In this document: in pieces, positions 1 through 9,087 of the stretch
Layout of the letters: each line of letters begins with the position of its first letter
Position numbering within the stretch: position 1 is the first letter of the stretch
Source: Pontibacterium sinense
GTDB taxonomy: Bacteria > Pseudomonadota > Gammaproteobacteria > Pseudomonadales > Balneatricaceae
Reading direction: 5' to 3'
DNA length: 64,000 bases
Assembly: GCF_015209595.1 (NCBI RefSeq)
Contig: NZ_JADEYS010000020.1
Coordinates: 1 to 64,000, forward strand
The notes under the pieces: generated by a model
The model's input: only the letters and a program-made list of their open reading frames with translations
Told to the model about the DNA's origin: nothing
Database searches by the model: none
Made by a program: the position numbers and the translations under genes

Positions 1-89
1 GAAACAGCAAACTGAATATGTACCTCAAATGACCTAATCAATCACTTGAGGCACATATGGAGAGATGGTATCTACGGTTACACAAAGCC

Positions 90-396
90 GCCCAACAAAC
101 TCACGCTGTAGATTGGGACGAGCATCAGCGATGCCCAACAAAACACCACCATTCCCCGCATTCCCACGCAGGTCATGGGAACGAGATAGATAGAAACGAG
201 ATGCTACCTACAACTGCCCCCCCTTTATTGGGTTACATCGCACGGATGGATCAGATGTAAATTCCAATATCCTGCTAAGGTGCGACTAACCCAACCTACA
301 CGATGCGGGCAGTTCAGCTACGGAAGCAACGAGACTGCCCAACAAACTCAACCCGTAGGTTGGGACGAGCGCCAGCGATTCCCAACAAAACACCAC
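90..396. repeat. REP-like dispersed repeat, two direct copies and one inverted remnant
   Basis: Two copies of a roughly 60-base unit lie at about 90-152 and 337-396 in the same orientation. Both read GCCCAACAAACTCA, then a GTAG(A/G)TTGGGACGAGC core, then CCCAACAAAACACCACC. A third, inverted partial copy lies near 279-310, where the complementary strand reads GTAGGTTGGGTTAGTCGC. Non-coding repeats with a TAGGTTGGG core are common in intergenic DNA of gammaproteobacteria. The rest of 1-416 holds no gene I can support. Confidence 0.6.
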
Positions 397-416
397 CACC
401 TCAAAATTTAGACAAC

Positions 417-452
417 AAAAAACCCCGCTCTCCGAAGTGAACGGGGTTTTCT
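417..452 (-). terminator. Terminator downstream of putP
   Basis: AAAACCCCG (419-427) and CGGGGTTTT (442-450) form a GC-rich stem with A/T runs on both sides. Read on the minus strand it ends in a T tract and lies 24 bases beyond the putP stop codon. It should be a rho-independent terminator and may work in both directions. Confidence 0.85.
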
Positions 453-475
453 TAAGCGCTTAGTGAATCAGCAGA

Positions 476-1942
476 TCAGCCTTTGATATCAGCTTCTACT
501 TCTTCGAAGCGCTGCTCGATAGAACGTGCTGGAGGCGCAGTTGCCAGAGTCGCAACAATAATTGCGATGAAGGCAAAGATGATACCCGGAATGATCTCAT
601 ACAGATCAAACAGACCACCACTCAGCTGCTTCCAAACCACAACAGTCACACCACCGACGATGATACCGGCCAGTGCACCCGCTTTATTCATGCGCTTCCA
701 GTACAGGGACATAATCAGCGCAGGACCAAATGCCGCACCAAAACCTGCCCATGCATAGGACACCAACGCCAGAACTTTAGAGTCTTTATCCAGCGCAAGG
801 AACGTCGCAATAACAGCGATCACAACCACTGCGATTCGACCAACCTGCACCAGTTTTTCCTGAGTCGCATTTTGGTTGAACAGTGCTTTGTAGAAATCTT
901 CTGCCAATGCGGAAGAGGACACCAACAGCTGGGAATCTGCGGTAGACATCACCGCCGCCAAGATCGCAGCCAGCAACACACCCGCTACTGCAGGGTGGAA
1001 CAGCGCATCAACCAATACCATAAATACGGTTTCGTTATCGCCCAGACCTTCAGGCAGATAACCAATCGCCGCCAGACCGATCAGACAAGCACCCACCATA
1101 GAGATTGCAGACCAGATCACCGCAATACGACGTGCAGCCGGTACCGCGTCTTTGCTCTTGATACCTTTGAAACGCGCCAGAATGTGTGGCTGACCGAAGT
1201 AACCCAAACCCCAACCCAACAAGGACAGCGTACCGATCACGGTAATGCTGGTACCGTCAGCGTTGGTAAACATATCCAGCAGTTCGGGGTTTTTCGCCTC
1301 GACCGCCGCTAGCGTGCCGCTCAAACCTCCGATCTCACCCATTGCGATCAACGGAACCAGGATCAGTGCACCGACCATCAGCAATCCCTGAACCACGTCC
1401 GTCCAGGATACTGCGAGGAAACCACCAAACAAGGTGTAGGAGATAACCGCAGCCGCACCAATCAGCACCGCCATGGTGTAATCAAAACCGAAAACGGTCT
1501 CAAACAGTTTACCGCCCGCCACCAGACCAGAGCTGGTGTAGAACATGAAGAAAACCAGTACGAATATCGCAGATACGACACGCAAACTGTGGCTGCTATC
1601 TTCAAAACGCTTTTCAAAGAAAGCAGGCAGAGTCAGCGCGTTGTCCGCTTTATAGGAGTAAACACGCAGGCGCTGAGCAACCAGCAACCAGTTCAGCCAG
1701 GTACCGATCAGCAGGCCACCCGCCAGCCAGAAAGAACCGTAGCCTGCAGACATTGCATAGCCCGGCAAGCCCATCAGCAGCCAGCCACTCATATCGGATG
1801 CGCCAGCACTCAATGCACTTGGGATTGGACCCAGATTACGACCACCCAGTACGTAGTCGGACAGATCCTGCGTACGACGGTACGCCACGACGCCGATAGC
1901 CAGCATCAAGATCAGGTAAACAATAAAGGTAAGGGTTACCAT
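476..1942 (-). CDS. putP: Sodium/proline symporter PutP
   Basis: A 488-residue inner-membrane protein of the sodium:solute symporter (SSS) family, expected to import L-proline with Na+. The sequence is almost wholly hydrophobic segments, consistent with about 13 membrane helices. The N-terminal stretch SAGASDMSGWLLMGLPG at about residues 45-61 is typical of PutP rather than of the pantothenate or acetate symporters. The length is normal for the family. The start ATG has AGAGG nine bases upstream. It is single, followed by a strong terminator, and divergent from an Lrp-type regulator; no putA lies nearby. In many bacteria an Lrp-family regulator controls put genes, which makes the neighbour a candidate regulator (inference). 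Confidence 0.93.
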   Translation of the reverse strand: MVTLTFIVYLILMLAIGVVAYRRTQDLSDYVLGGRNLGPIPSALSAGASDMSGWLLMGLPGYAMSAGYGSFWLAGGLLIGTWLNWLLVAQRLRVYSYKADNALTLPAFFEKRFEDSSHSLRVVSAIFVLVFFMFYTSSGLVAGGKLFETVFGFDYTMAVLIGAAAVISYTLFGGFLAVSWTDVVQGLLMVGALILVPLIAMGEIGGLSGTLAAVEAKNPELLDMFTNADGTSITVIGTLSLLGWGLGYFGQPHILARFKGIKSKDAVPAARRIAVIWSAISMVGACLIGLAAIGYLPEGLGDNETVFMVLVDALFHPAVAGVLLAAILAAVMSTADSQLLVSSSALAEDFYKALFNQNATQEKLVQVGRIAVVVIAVIATFLALDKDSKVLALVSYAWAGFGAAFGPALIMSLYWKRMNKAGALAGIIVGGVTVVVWKQLSGGLFDLYEIIPGIIFAFIAIIVATLATAPPARSIEQRFEEVEADIKG

Positions 1943-2430
1943 GAAATGAAACCTCTTAGTTACGTTATGGTTATTATAGGTTTGGACAGAACAGGCAGCC
2001 CGGATGACGCCTTTTCTTCATAACTGTATGAGCATGTAATAGCGCGGGATCTCCGCCACTGCTGACAAGCAAGCACACTGGGAGATAGCTTATAGACAAA
2101 GCCCAAGGCAATTGTCCTAATTCATAAACAACGAAAGTTCATACGCTCAATTTTACACCCTTAGAAAGTCGTAACACCCCCCAAATCATATAAAAACAGG
2201 CATTTGTCCTGATCACGTTATACTCAGGCCCGCCCAATTTCATCGATCCCTTTCGGAAGTCCTTAATACTGTTAGAAAAATTACCCAATCCACCCTTCCA
2301 ACAGGCTTATCCGACTCACCCAAGGGCAAACAAAGCGTCAGTCTATTTTTACTGTATTTTTTCGACAAGCAGCCGTATGCTTCGAATTATTAACCTTCGA
2401 ATGTACAAACAACTATAAAGCGGCACATCA
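1943..2430. promoter_or_regulatory. Divergent putP/lrp intergenic region with a direct repeat
   Basis: This 488-base AT-rich region separates the divergent putP and Lrp-type genes and should carry both promoters. AGGCAATTGTCCT (2106-2118) recurs as AGGCATTTGTCCT (2198-2210), 12 of 13 bases identical and 92 bases apart, in the same orientation. Lrp-family proteins often bind several spaced sites at their own promoter, so these are candidate operators. No gene is visible. Confidence 0.4.
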
Positions 2431-2892
2431 ATGGATAAATTGGACAAGCTTGATCTGGCGATTCTGCGCGAACTTCAGAAAAATGCCCGCGTGACAGTCA
2501 CCGAACTGGCATCCCGTGTCGGCTTGTCCAAAACCCCTTGCCAAATCCGCATGAAGCGACTGGAAGAACAAGGCTACATTCTGGGCTATATCGCACTGGT
2601 TGATCAGAAAAAACTGGGCACTAAGCATGTCGCCTTCGTACAAGTTTCTCTTAACGATACAAAAACCAAAGCGTTAAAAGCTTTCAATGACGCAGTTCGT
2701 GCCATCCCTGAAATCGAGCAATGCCATATGATCGCCGCCAATTTCGATTACTTGCTCAAGGTACGCACCACCGATATGGAATCTTACCGCGCGGTGCTGG
2801 GTGAAAAGATCTCCTCCCTGCCCCATGTCACACAGACCAGCACCTTTGTGGTGATGGAAGATGTAAAAGACATAGAAGCCAAATTGCTCTGA
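2431..2892 (+). CDS. Lrp/AsnC family transcriptional regulator
   Basis: A 153-residue protein of standard Lrp/AsnC length. An N-terminal winged helix-turn-helix covers about residues 5-50 (recognition region ELASRVGLSKTPCQIRMKRL). A C-terminal RAM/effector-binding domain covers about residues 68-145 and normally binds an amino acid and drives oligomerization. The ATG lacks a strong Shine-Dalgarno sequence. It is followed 59 bases later by a DMT-family exporter in the same direction and is divergent from putP. Pairing of an Lrp regulator with an EamA exporter is common, so it probably controls that exporter, itself, and perhaps putP in response to an amino acid (inference). The effector cannot be named from sequence. 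Confidence 0.9.
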   Translation: MDKLDKLDLAILRELQKNARVTVTELASRVGLSKTPCQIRMKRLEEQGYILGYIALVDQKKLGTKHVAFVQVSLNDTKTKALKAFNDAVRAIPEIEQCHMIAANFDYLLKVRTTDMESYRAVLGEKISSLPHVTQTSTFVVMEDVKDIEAKLL

Positions 2893-2951
2893 CCAGAGTT
2901 AATTTGGTAGGCACATCGCCTAACCGCAGTCGAGTAAACTATCGCTAAGGA

Positions 2952-3830
2952 ATGACTTTGAACCGTAAAGCCGCTTTGCTGGCTTTGGGCTGCGTATTGA
3001 TGTGGTCCACTGTTGCCAGTGCGTTTAAACTGACCCTGTCGCTGATCACTCCACTCCAGATGCTTTGGCTGGCAGTTGCGACCAGTTGCGGCATCCTCAT
3101 TATAGCCGCCGCCATGCAGGGAAAGCTCTCGTTGGCACGCGATTATATGCGCGAGTCACCGGGCTATTTTATGCTGCTATCAGCACTCAACCCCACCGCT
3201 TACTACCTAATATTGTTCGCCGCCTACGACATGTTACCGGCACAACAAGCTCAAGCCCTGAACTACACCTGGGCGGTGGTGCTAAGTATTCTGGCGGTGC
3301 CATTTTTAGGCCAGCGTTTTACGGTCATGAACGGTATCAGCGTACTCATCGCCTATACGGGCGTACTGGTGATCGCCACCCAAGGAGACCTGCTGGCGCT
3401 GGATTTTCAGAACCCGCTTGGCGTAGCACTGGGAGCAGGCAGTTCAATCTTTTTTGCCAGCTATTGGATTCTGAATACCCGCAAACCCCGTGATGCCGTC
3501 GCATCCCTGCTCCTGTGCTTTAGCCTGAGTTTGCCCATTCTGACAGTGCTGATGATATGGCAGGATGGTTTCAATGCCATTCCGTGGCCGGCGATCGGAG
3601 GCGGCATCTATATTGGTACCTTTGAGATGGGATTCGCGTTTCTGCTTTGGATGAATGCATTACGCCTGAGCACCAATACTGCACAGCTGAGTAATCTGGT
3701 CTACTTGTCACCGCCAATATCATTAATCCTTCTCGCCGCTATCGTCGGCGAACCGGTGATGATCTCAACTGTTATTGGCTTAGTTCTGATTATCGGTGGC
3801 GTCGTCATCGGGCAATTCAAACGTGCATAA
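2952..3830 (+). CDS. DMT superfamily (EamA) transporter
   Basis: A 292-residue inner-membrane protein of the drug/metabolite transporter superfamily, built as two EamA repeats of five hydrophobic helices each. The second repeat starts near residue 155. Related proteins export amino acids or other metabolites. It lies just downstream of the Lrp-type regulator and may be its target. The ATG is only one base from AAGG, which is too close. A TTG two codons later (2958) has AAGGA six bases upstream and could be the true start, giving MNRKAALLALGC. Substrate unknown. Confidence 0.85.
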   Translation: MTLNRKAALLALGCVLMWSTVASAFKLTLSLITPLQMLWLAVATSCGILIIAAAMQGKLSLARDYMRESPGYFMLLSALNPTAYYLILFAAYDMLPAQQAQALNYTWAVVLSILAVPFLGQRFTVMNGISVLIAYTGVLVIATQGDLLALDFQNPLGVALGAGSSIFFASYWILNTRKPRDAVASLLLCFSLSLPILTVLMIWQDGFNAIPWPAIGGGIYIGTFEMGFAFLLWMNALRLSTNTAQLSNLVYLSPPISLILLAAIVGEPVMISTVIGLVLIIGGVVIGQFKRA

Positions 3831-4047
3831 ATAGCGAACGCAAGATTGCCTCACCTGCCTTAACTCCCGCGTATGACGACCCTATCAGGTGCCGTACATC
3901 AGCGCTAACACCTTCATTTGTGACGCTTTTGTTATGGAACGACGATGAAACAATTCTTGCTCTTTTCGCAGAACGTCTATAATGATTTGATTAACAAACA
4001 CACGCTAAGTTGTTGTTTTCAAAAACCCTTCAAGGATTAAGGTTAAT

Positions 4048-5775
4048 ATGAAAATCCAGCACAAAATTGTTGCTATCCCACTGACCGTCATGCTGTTGGT
4101 TAGCACCATCACATTTATCCTTATTGAGACTTACCTTGAGTCCCAGCTGATTGAGCGCAACAAAAATGAACTGAACACGCTGGCTATGGCATCACTCGAG
4201 TCCGTTAGAACACTGGAAACAATCGATACTCAGGGTGAACAGCACGTTATTCGTTCATTTCAGAAACTGGCAGAAAATATTGCACATGCGGGTGATTTTC
4301 GCGTCACCTATATAGATGCCAACGGCAGAGTTCTTGGAGATTCAGATATAAGTTTCGACCAACTATCACACATCGAAAATCATGCTGATAGGGAAGAAAT
4401 ACAACTCGCTCTGGCCAACGGAAAAGGTATTGCCGAACGTTACAGCGCTACGCTCTCCACTGATATGTTATATGTGGCCGTTCGCTCTAACGAGGGACAT
4501 TACACGGATAATAACTCACATTTAGCACACCCTATTATTGCCCGTATCGCACGCTCGCAGTCCTCTATTTACGCAGCCATCTATGAGCTGAGAGAAACGC
4601 TGTTCTTAACGGGCGTCCTAAGCATCGCGGCTGTTTTGGCATTAGGCTTGTTCGGTGCCCGCATTATGAAACGAACGGTTCAGAACGAGCAGCAACTGCT
4701 CGAAAAACGCGTTGAAGATCGCACCACCGAGATCTCTATACTGCAAACCTTTGGCGGCTTGCTCAATGCGTGCTCCACACTGGATGAAGCCAGCGAAGTA
4801 TTAAATAACGTCATTCCCAGACTGTTGCCGGAATTCAAAGGCAGCATTTCGATTATCAAATCCTCTCGCAACCGGCTGGATCGTATCGCTGACTGGGGAG
4901 GCGACTGGCCCGGTGCCGATCGATTTGCCCCAGGTGAATGCTGGTCACTGCGTAAAGGTCACCAGCATCTTTCCACCGAGCACGGTATTCAAACCCTATG
5001 CCACCACTGGGTAGATATACCAACCGATCATCAAACACTCTGTATACCTTTACTGGCCCAAGGCGAAACGATCGGTGTTCTGCATTTTGTGATGCCGATG
5101 GACGTCAGCCTTGATCATTACAAAGGGCTATCAAACGCGATTTCCGAGCAGGTGGGTTTGACCCTTGCCAATATCCAGCTGCGCGACAGTCTGCGCGAAC
5201 AAGCGATCCGCGATCCGCTGACCGGACTGTTTAACCGCCGCTATATGCTCGAAGCATTGGATCAGTCTCACAGCCGTGCAGAACGAACCCAGACCGAAAT
5301 CGCCATTATGATGATCGATCTCGATCACTTTAAACTCTTTAACGACAACTTCGGTCATGATGCCGGAGACCATGTACTAAAAGCTGTCTCACAGGTTCTG
5401 AAAGATTCTCTGCGTCAGGAAGATATCGCCTGCCGTTACGGTGGTGAAGAGTTCTGTATCGTATGCCCGTCTACCAATGAGCAACAGGCATTGCAGATCG
5501 CTAAACGCATCGGTAAAGGCATCAGCTCACTCGAACTTAATATGAACCAGCTATCACTGGGTACAGTCACCACATCCATTGGTATCGCCCTGTATCCAAA
5601 CCATGCTGACAACATGGAAGACACCATTAAAGCCGCAGACGAAGCTCTGTACGTGGCGAAACAAAACGGGCGAGATCGTGCGGAAATTGCGCAACCGATA
5701 TTCGTTGAGAAAGCTGAAGAACAGCCTGCGTTGGAAGCAGAATTTGAACCGGTCGCGGAAACTGAAAACGCTTAA
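4048..5775 (+). CDS. Membrane-bound GAF-GGDEF diguanylate cyclase
   Basis: A 575-residue signalling protein predicted to make cyclic-di-GMP from two GTP. A first membrane helix covers residues 7-27 and a second about 187-205, with a periplasmic sensor segment of about 155 residues between them. A short coiled coil (210-232) and a GAF-like domain (about 235-380) follow, then a GGDEF domain (about 385-550). The active-site motif is GGEEF at 465-469, and an RxxD inhibitory site (RQED, 456-459) sits five residues before it. Both suggest an active, product-inhibited cyclase. The last 25 residues are an acidic tail without a domain. AAGG lies five bases before the ATG. It is transcribed alone and ends at a hairpin. 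Confidence 0.92.
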   Translation: MKIQHKIVAIPLTVMLLVSTITFILIETYLESQLIERNKNELNTLAMASLESVRTLETIDTQGEQHVIRSFQKLAENIAHAGDFRVTYIDANGRVLGDSDISFDQLSHIENHADREEIQLALANGKGIAERYSATLSTDMLYVAVRSNEGHYTDNNSHLAHPIIARIARSQSSIYAAIYELRETLFLTGVLSIAAVLALGLFGARIMKRTVQNEQQLLEKRVEDRTTEISILQTFGGLLNACSTLDEASEVLNNVIPRLLPEFKGSISIIKSSRNRLDRIADWGGDWPGADRFAPGECWSLRKGHQHLSTEHGIQTLCHHWVDIPTDHQTLCIPLLAQGETIGVLHFVMPMDVSLDHYKGLSNAISEQVGLTLANIQLRDSLREQAIRDPLTGLFNRRYMLEALDQSHSRAERTQTEIAIMMIDLDHFKLFNDNFGHDAGDHVLKAVSQVLKDSLRQEDIACRYGGEEFCIVCPSTNEQQALQIAKRIGKGISSLELNMNQLSLGTVTTSIGIALYPNHADNMEDTIKAADEALYVAKQNGRDRAEIAQPIFVEKAEEQPALEAEFEPVAETENA

Positions 5776-5793
5776 TTAGCGATACCACCCCCA

Positions 5794-5824
5794 GCAGGTT
5801 GTAGAGAACAGATCTACAACCTGC
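5794..5824 (+). terminator. Hairpin after the GGDEF gene
   Basis: GCAGGTTGTAGA (5794-5805) and its exact complement TCTACAACCTGC (5813-5824) form a 12-base-pair stem with a 7-base loop, 18 bases after the stop. There is only a weak T tract, so it is a probable terminator. Confidence 0.7.
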
Positions 5825-6386
5825 CTTCTCCCACCTATGCTCAAAAAACGAACAACGGCCACCTGCCCTTCCGACAACGCCGATCTATATCTCATCTGAC
5901 ACACTCCACCTGACGGTGGATAACCACACTGACCTGCCCGATGTTAGATTATGATATTGAGTACCTATCATCTACTTGGCCCATTCAGATGAAGAACAAT
6001 AATAAGATCCCGAATCAATTTCAGAGCAAAAGTCTGGAGATGATCAACTGGAGGGAAAGGAGTCAGGACATTTAGCCGATGTATACACAAGAGGAAACCA
6101 CTCAGCAGAGGTCGAAGCCGTGCTGTGTGACACCTTTCAAAAACAGGCTCAGAAATATGGTTGGTATGTGAGCTGAGGTGCCCATATTAGACCTAGCAAC
6201 AGACGTATTACCTGAATAGGCTAACTTTCACGTATGAACGCTAAAACATCGATGCAGGTTCATTGACTGAAGAGACGGATAGCCTAAGCCCCGAACTGAA
6301 CATAGGATTCGAGGCTTTAATTAGGCATGTGTCCCTTACTCTGCGCTCAACCCGTCGGAATGACTACCCGAAAGATCTCCGTCGCT
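5825..6386. other. Intergenic region, no supported gene
   Basis: About 560 bases without a gene I can support. A frame on the plus strand stays open for 56 codons between stops at 6003 and 6174. Its C-terminal part reads like a plausible protein (...AEVEAVLCDTFQKQAQKYGW), but it has no usable start codon. It could be the relic of a lost gene. Confidence 0.3.
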
Positions 6387-6418
6387 AAAAAGCCAGTGGC
6401 CTATATCAAGGCCACTGG
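6387..6418 (-). terminator. Porin terminator
   Basis: CCAGTGGCC (6393-6401) and GGCCACTGG (6410-6418) form a perfect 9-base-pair stem. On the minus strand it is followed by CTTTTT. It lies 96 bases past the porin stop. Confidence 0.8.
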
Positions 6419-6513
6419 AAATCACTACATCAAAGAAGGGAGGTTGACCGAATAAAAACTGCGAACCAATCCGGTCTAGCCCGGGAAAGGCTGATCAATC
6501 CGCAGCTCTGTCC

Positions 6514-7575
6514 TTAGAACTTAACGCGCAGACCTGTAGTCAGGACTGAAATGTCGTCAAAATTTGCACCGGAACGGTCCAAGCTATGAATCGCAAAACC
6601 TGCGTATAGGTCCAGATTCTTAGTTGGCTTGTGTACATAACCCAGCACAATAGAGTTTGCTTCGTCACCCGCCATTACCAGATCATTGGCAACAGCATAG
6701 CGCAGCGATACTGCGTTCTTTCCGAAGATGTAACCCGCCTTCACGGTATAGAAATCAGCATCTGGGTTGCCAGCGTTATCATCGGATACAGTCGAGTAAG
6801 CAGCTGTCAGGTTCAGGCCGCTTTTAGCGCGCCAGCTGATGGAACCGCCGACGGTTTGCTCATCACCTGCAGAACCACCTTTACTTTCAGAGGAGAAACC
6901 TGCCGCAGCAAACAGCTTACCGTTGTCACCCAGATCAAACAGACGACGAGCGCCGAACTCAGTAACATTGTTGTTACCTTTAACACCCATGCTCATAGCC
7001 AGATCAACACCACCAAGCTTAGGCAGGTCATAACGCAAACGGTCATAACGGCTTTCAAAATCCAGGTCGCTCATCGCTTTGCTCAGACCAACTGTTGTGG
7101 TGCTGTTCGCATCGATGAAGTTAATGCTACCGCCCAACAGAGATGGGTTGGTGAAAGAGATAATTTGTGTGCCAGAAAGATCACGCTCTACGTTACCGTT
7201 CGCAGCACCATCACCCTGACCCAGGGACAGTTTACCGAAATCACCTTTTACAAAGACGTTTACATGACGCTCTTTGAATTCAGGGCTGATCGTCTTCGTT
7301 GTTGGGGTAACTTTGTTGGAAGGGTTAGACTGAAACTGCACTTCAATGTGTGCGCCGTACGTCAGACCATCTTCAGTTTTCTGTGAGGCTTTCACACCGA
7401 CACGTGTCGCACTGTTGGTGTTATCGACAATGAATGTCTCGCTGTCAGTACCGTTGTCGGCAAACATAGCTGCCTGGTTCACGTGCCCGTAAAATTTGAC
7501 TTCTGCGGCCTGAGCCAGACCAGATGCCACTGCCAGAGCGGAACCGATAATCAGTTTTTTTGAAGATGGCTTCAT
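6514..7575 (-). CDS. Gram-negative outer-membrane porin
   Basis: A 353-residue protein of the trimeric porin type. Residues 1-23 form a signal peptide ending AQA, followed by AEVKFYGHVNQA, a typical first beta strand of proteobacterial porins. The body alternates polar and hydrophobic residues as in beta strands. The chain ends in GLRVKF, and the terminal phenylalanine is the usual signal for the outer-membrane assembly machinery. It should allow diffusion of small, often anionic, solutes. It is transcribed alone with its own terminator, after a long AT-rich upstream region. The specific solute is unknown. Confidence 0.9.
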   Translation of the reverse strand: MKPSSKKLIIGSALAVASGLAQAAEVKFYGHVNQAAMFADNGTDSETFIVDNTNSATRVGVKASQKTEDGLTYGAHIEVQFQSNPSNKVTPTTKTISPEFKERHVNVFVKGDFGKLSLGQGDGAANGNVERDLSGTQIISFTNPSLLGGSINFIDANSTTTVGLSKAMSDLDFESRYDRLRYDLPKLGGVDLAMSMGVKGNNNVTEFGARRLFDLGDNGKLFAAAGFSSESKGGSAGDEQTVGGSISWRAKSGLNLTAAYSTVSDDNAGNPDADFYTVKAGYIFGKNAVSLRYAVANDLVMAGDEANSIVLGYVHKPTKNLDLYAGFAIHSLDRSGANFDDISVLTTGLRVKF

Positions 7576-8406
7576 ATAAAAATACCCCTACACCTTTATT
7601 TAAGTGTGCAATCACACTCTTCAGTCCATCCGACATTTAGAACATCAGATATATATTTATTTTTCTTCTCACTGAATTTGACGACTCGGTTGAACTTATT
7701 AGAACTCAACAGTCTTACCTTAAAGCCCTAACGTTCGCGTCAGGTCACTCTTCAAAGCGTCCAATCAGAAGTTACGGCATCAATGCTATCAGCCTGTCAA
7801 AAAGCGCAGAAATACTACATTTCTATTGCAGCCATAGGTTTTTTGTATATTCAGAACCTCTTATCGAATAAACCTATAGAAAGACACGGCGTAATAACGC
7901 CTGCCTATAGCACTAATACCTAGAACAAAATAAATTAGCGGTACTTTCTGGCAGCATCATCTCCCAGCTCAAAGACAAAACTTATTCAAGACCAAAACAC
8001 TATTTATAAAAAACGACACCTCAAGAACATTAATCCCAAGGAAATCAGGATTATTATTCAAAGAATACAAAACCTAAAACCAACGATCAGAGCAAGTATT
8101 ATGCAACTCATATTAAAGAACCGGCCAACAAGTCTGGGGCTTTCTCGGCGAGCGATATAACAGCTTTGTGTTCGGAAGGCAGCGCAGCTGCGCATGATGG
8201 GTCATTACAAACTATTCAACGATGTAGAAATCTTCATTGGAGGCATATATTTCATAGCCTCCAGAGCAATCAGACCATTACGCCATCTCTTTTCTCCAGG
8301 CAGACAGCATGGTTTAAATCCCCGCCTCAACTTAGAGTTGCGCTGCAGGCCATAACCGCTCCGATTTTATTTTCAAGATTATAATCCAGAGATCTCACCC
8401 TTATAT
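7576..8406. other. Long AT-rich region upstream of the porin
   Basis: About 830 bases between the porin start and the LuxR-type gene, which is transcribed in the same direction. It must hold the porin promoter and the 3' end of the upstream transcript. The porin start has GGGG ten bases upstream. CTATAG occurs near 7874 and 7905. No open frame has convincing protein character. Confidence 0.4.
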
Positions 8407-9087
8407 TCAAAAAGATGAAAACTTAAAATAATTAAAAAGGCAGGCAGCTTGGGTCCGATTTAACACCCCCGACTTTCTATAGATTTTCCCTATAAAAACT
8501 TTAACCGTATTTTTCTCAATAGACATTTTCTCAGCAATACGATCGTTATCTAAACCTTTTCCAAGATAATGCATTACCTCTTTTTCTCGACGCGTCAGGC
8601 TTTCAAAATCGGGCAGAAATCGCGCCTGAAGATCAACATCCTTAATAATATCGTAGCCAACAGAACCATTGCGCTCCATCAACAGGCGACCGAGATACTT
8701 GTCTGCTTCATCCAGAGAGATAGACAGTGGCAATACCGATACACGCCCTTCCAGTTCAAGCGATAGCCTATGGGATAGGCCTATACAATCGCTAATAATC
8801 ACGGTGTATGGAATAACACCGTCATGTGTTTTTTGTGAAGAGATGTAATCCATACGCTCATGTAAAGAGAAGAAAAGGATAAGCTCACAAGAATGCTCCA
8901 GATCCATCAATTCTGTAACCGAATTCACTTTTAATACATTCAGATGCTGATCAATCCGCAGAAACACACGCTCTAACCCCAAACGATACATTGGGTATCC
9001 CCCGACGATCGCGACACTTACACCTAGAGACGGATACAGATAATGTTCTGACGAAGACACAGTTGGAAGACGCTCCTGCTCTCCCAT
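8407..9087 (-). CDS. LuxR-type regulator with degenerate receiver domain
   Basis: A 226-residue protein with NarL/FixJ architecture. The C-terminal LuxR helix-turn-helix is clear at about residues 158-220 (SLTRREKEVMHYLGKG, then KNTVKVFIGKIYRKSG). The N-terminal part aligns with a response-regulator receiver by its first strand: VAIVGGYPMYRLGLERVF corresponds to the usual IVDDHPLVRxGL. The two acidic pocket residues are replaced by GG, and the phosphoacceptor region reads LILFFSLHERMD with no aspartate in the expected place. It is therefore probably a pseudo-receiver that is not regulated by ordinary phosphorylation. It is divergent from a LysR gene; no partner kinase is visible. Confidence 0.82.
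   Translation of the reverse strand: MGEQERLPTVSSSEHYLYPSLGVSVAIVGGYPMYRLGLERVFLRIDQHLNVLKVNSVTELMDLEHSCELILFFSLHERMDYISSQKTHDGVIPYTVIISDCIGLSHRLSLELEGRVSVLPLSISLDEADKYLGRLLMERNGSVGYDIIKDVDLQARFLPDFESLTRREKEVMHYLGKGLDNDRIAEKMSIEKNTVKVFIGKIYRKSGVLNRTQAACLFNYFKFSSF

Noticed and set aside
6006-6173. A 56-codon open frame with protein-like character
   Set aside because: It has no usable start codon and no recognisable similarity; noted only as a possible relic.
6457-6475. CTGCGAACCAATCCG near the porin stop, similar to part of the leader motif
   Set aside because: Only about 15 bases match, the core is absent, and no gene follows in the right direction; likely chance.
8166-8384. A 72-codon plus-strand frame upstream of the porin
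   Set aside because: Low-complexity composition and no ribosome binding site; not protein-like.
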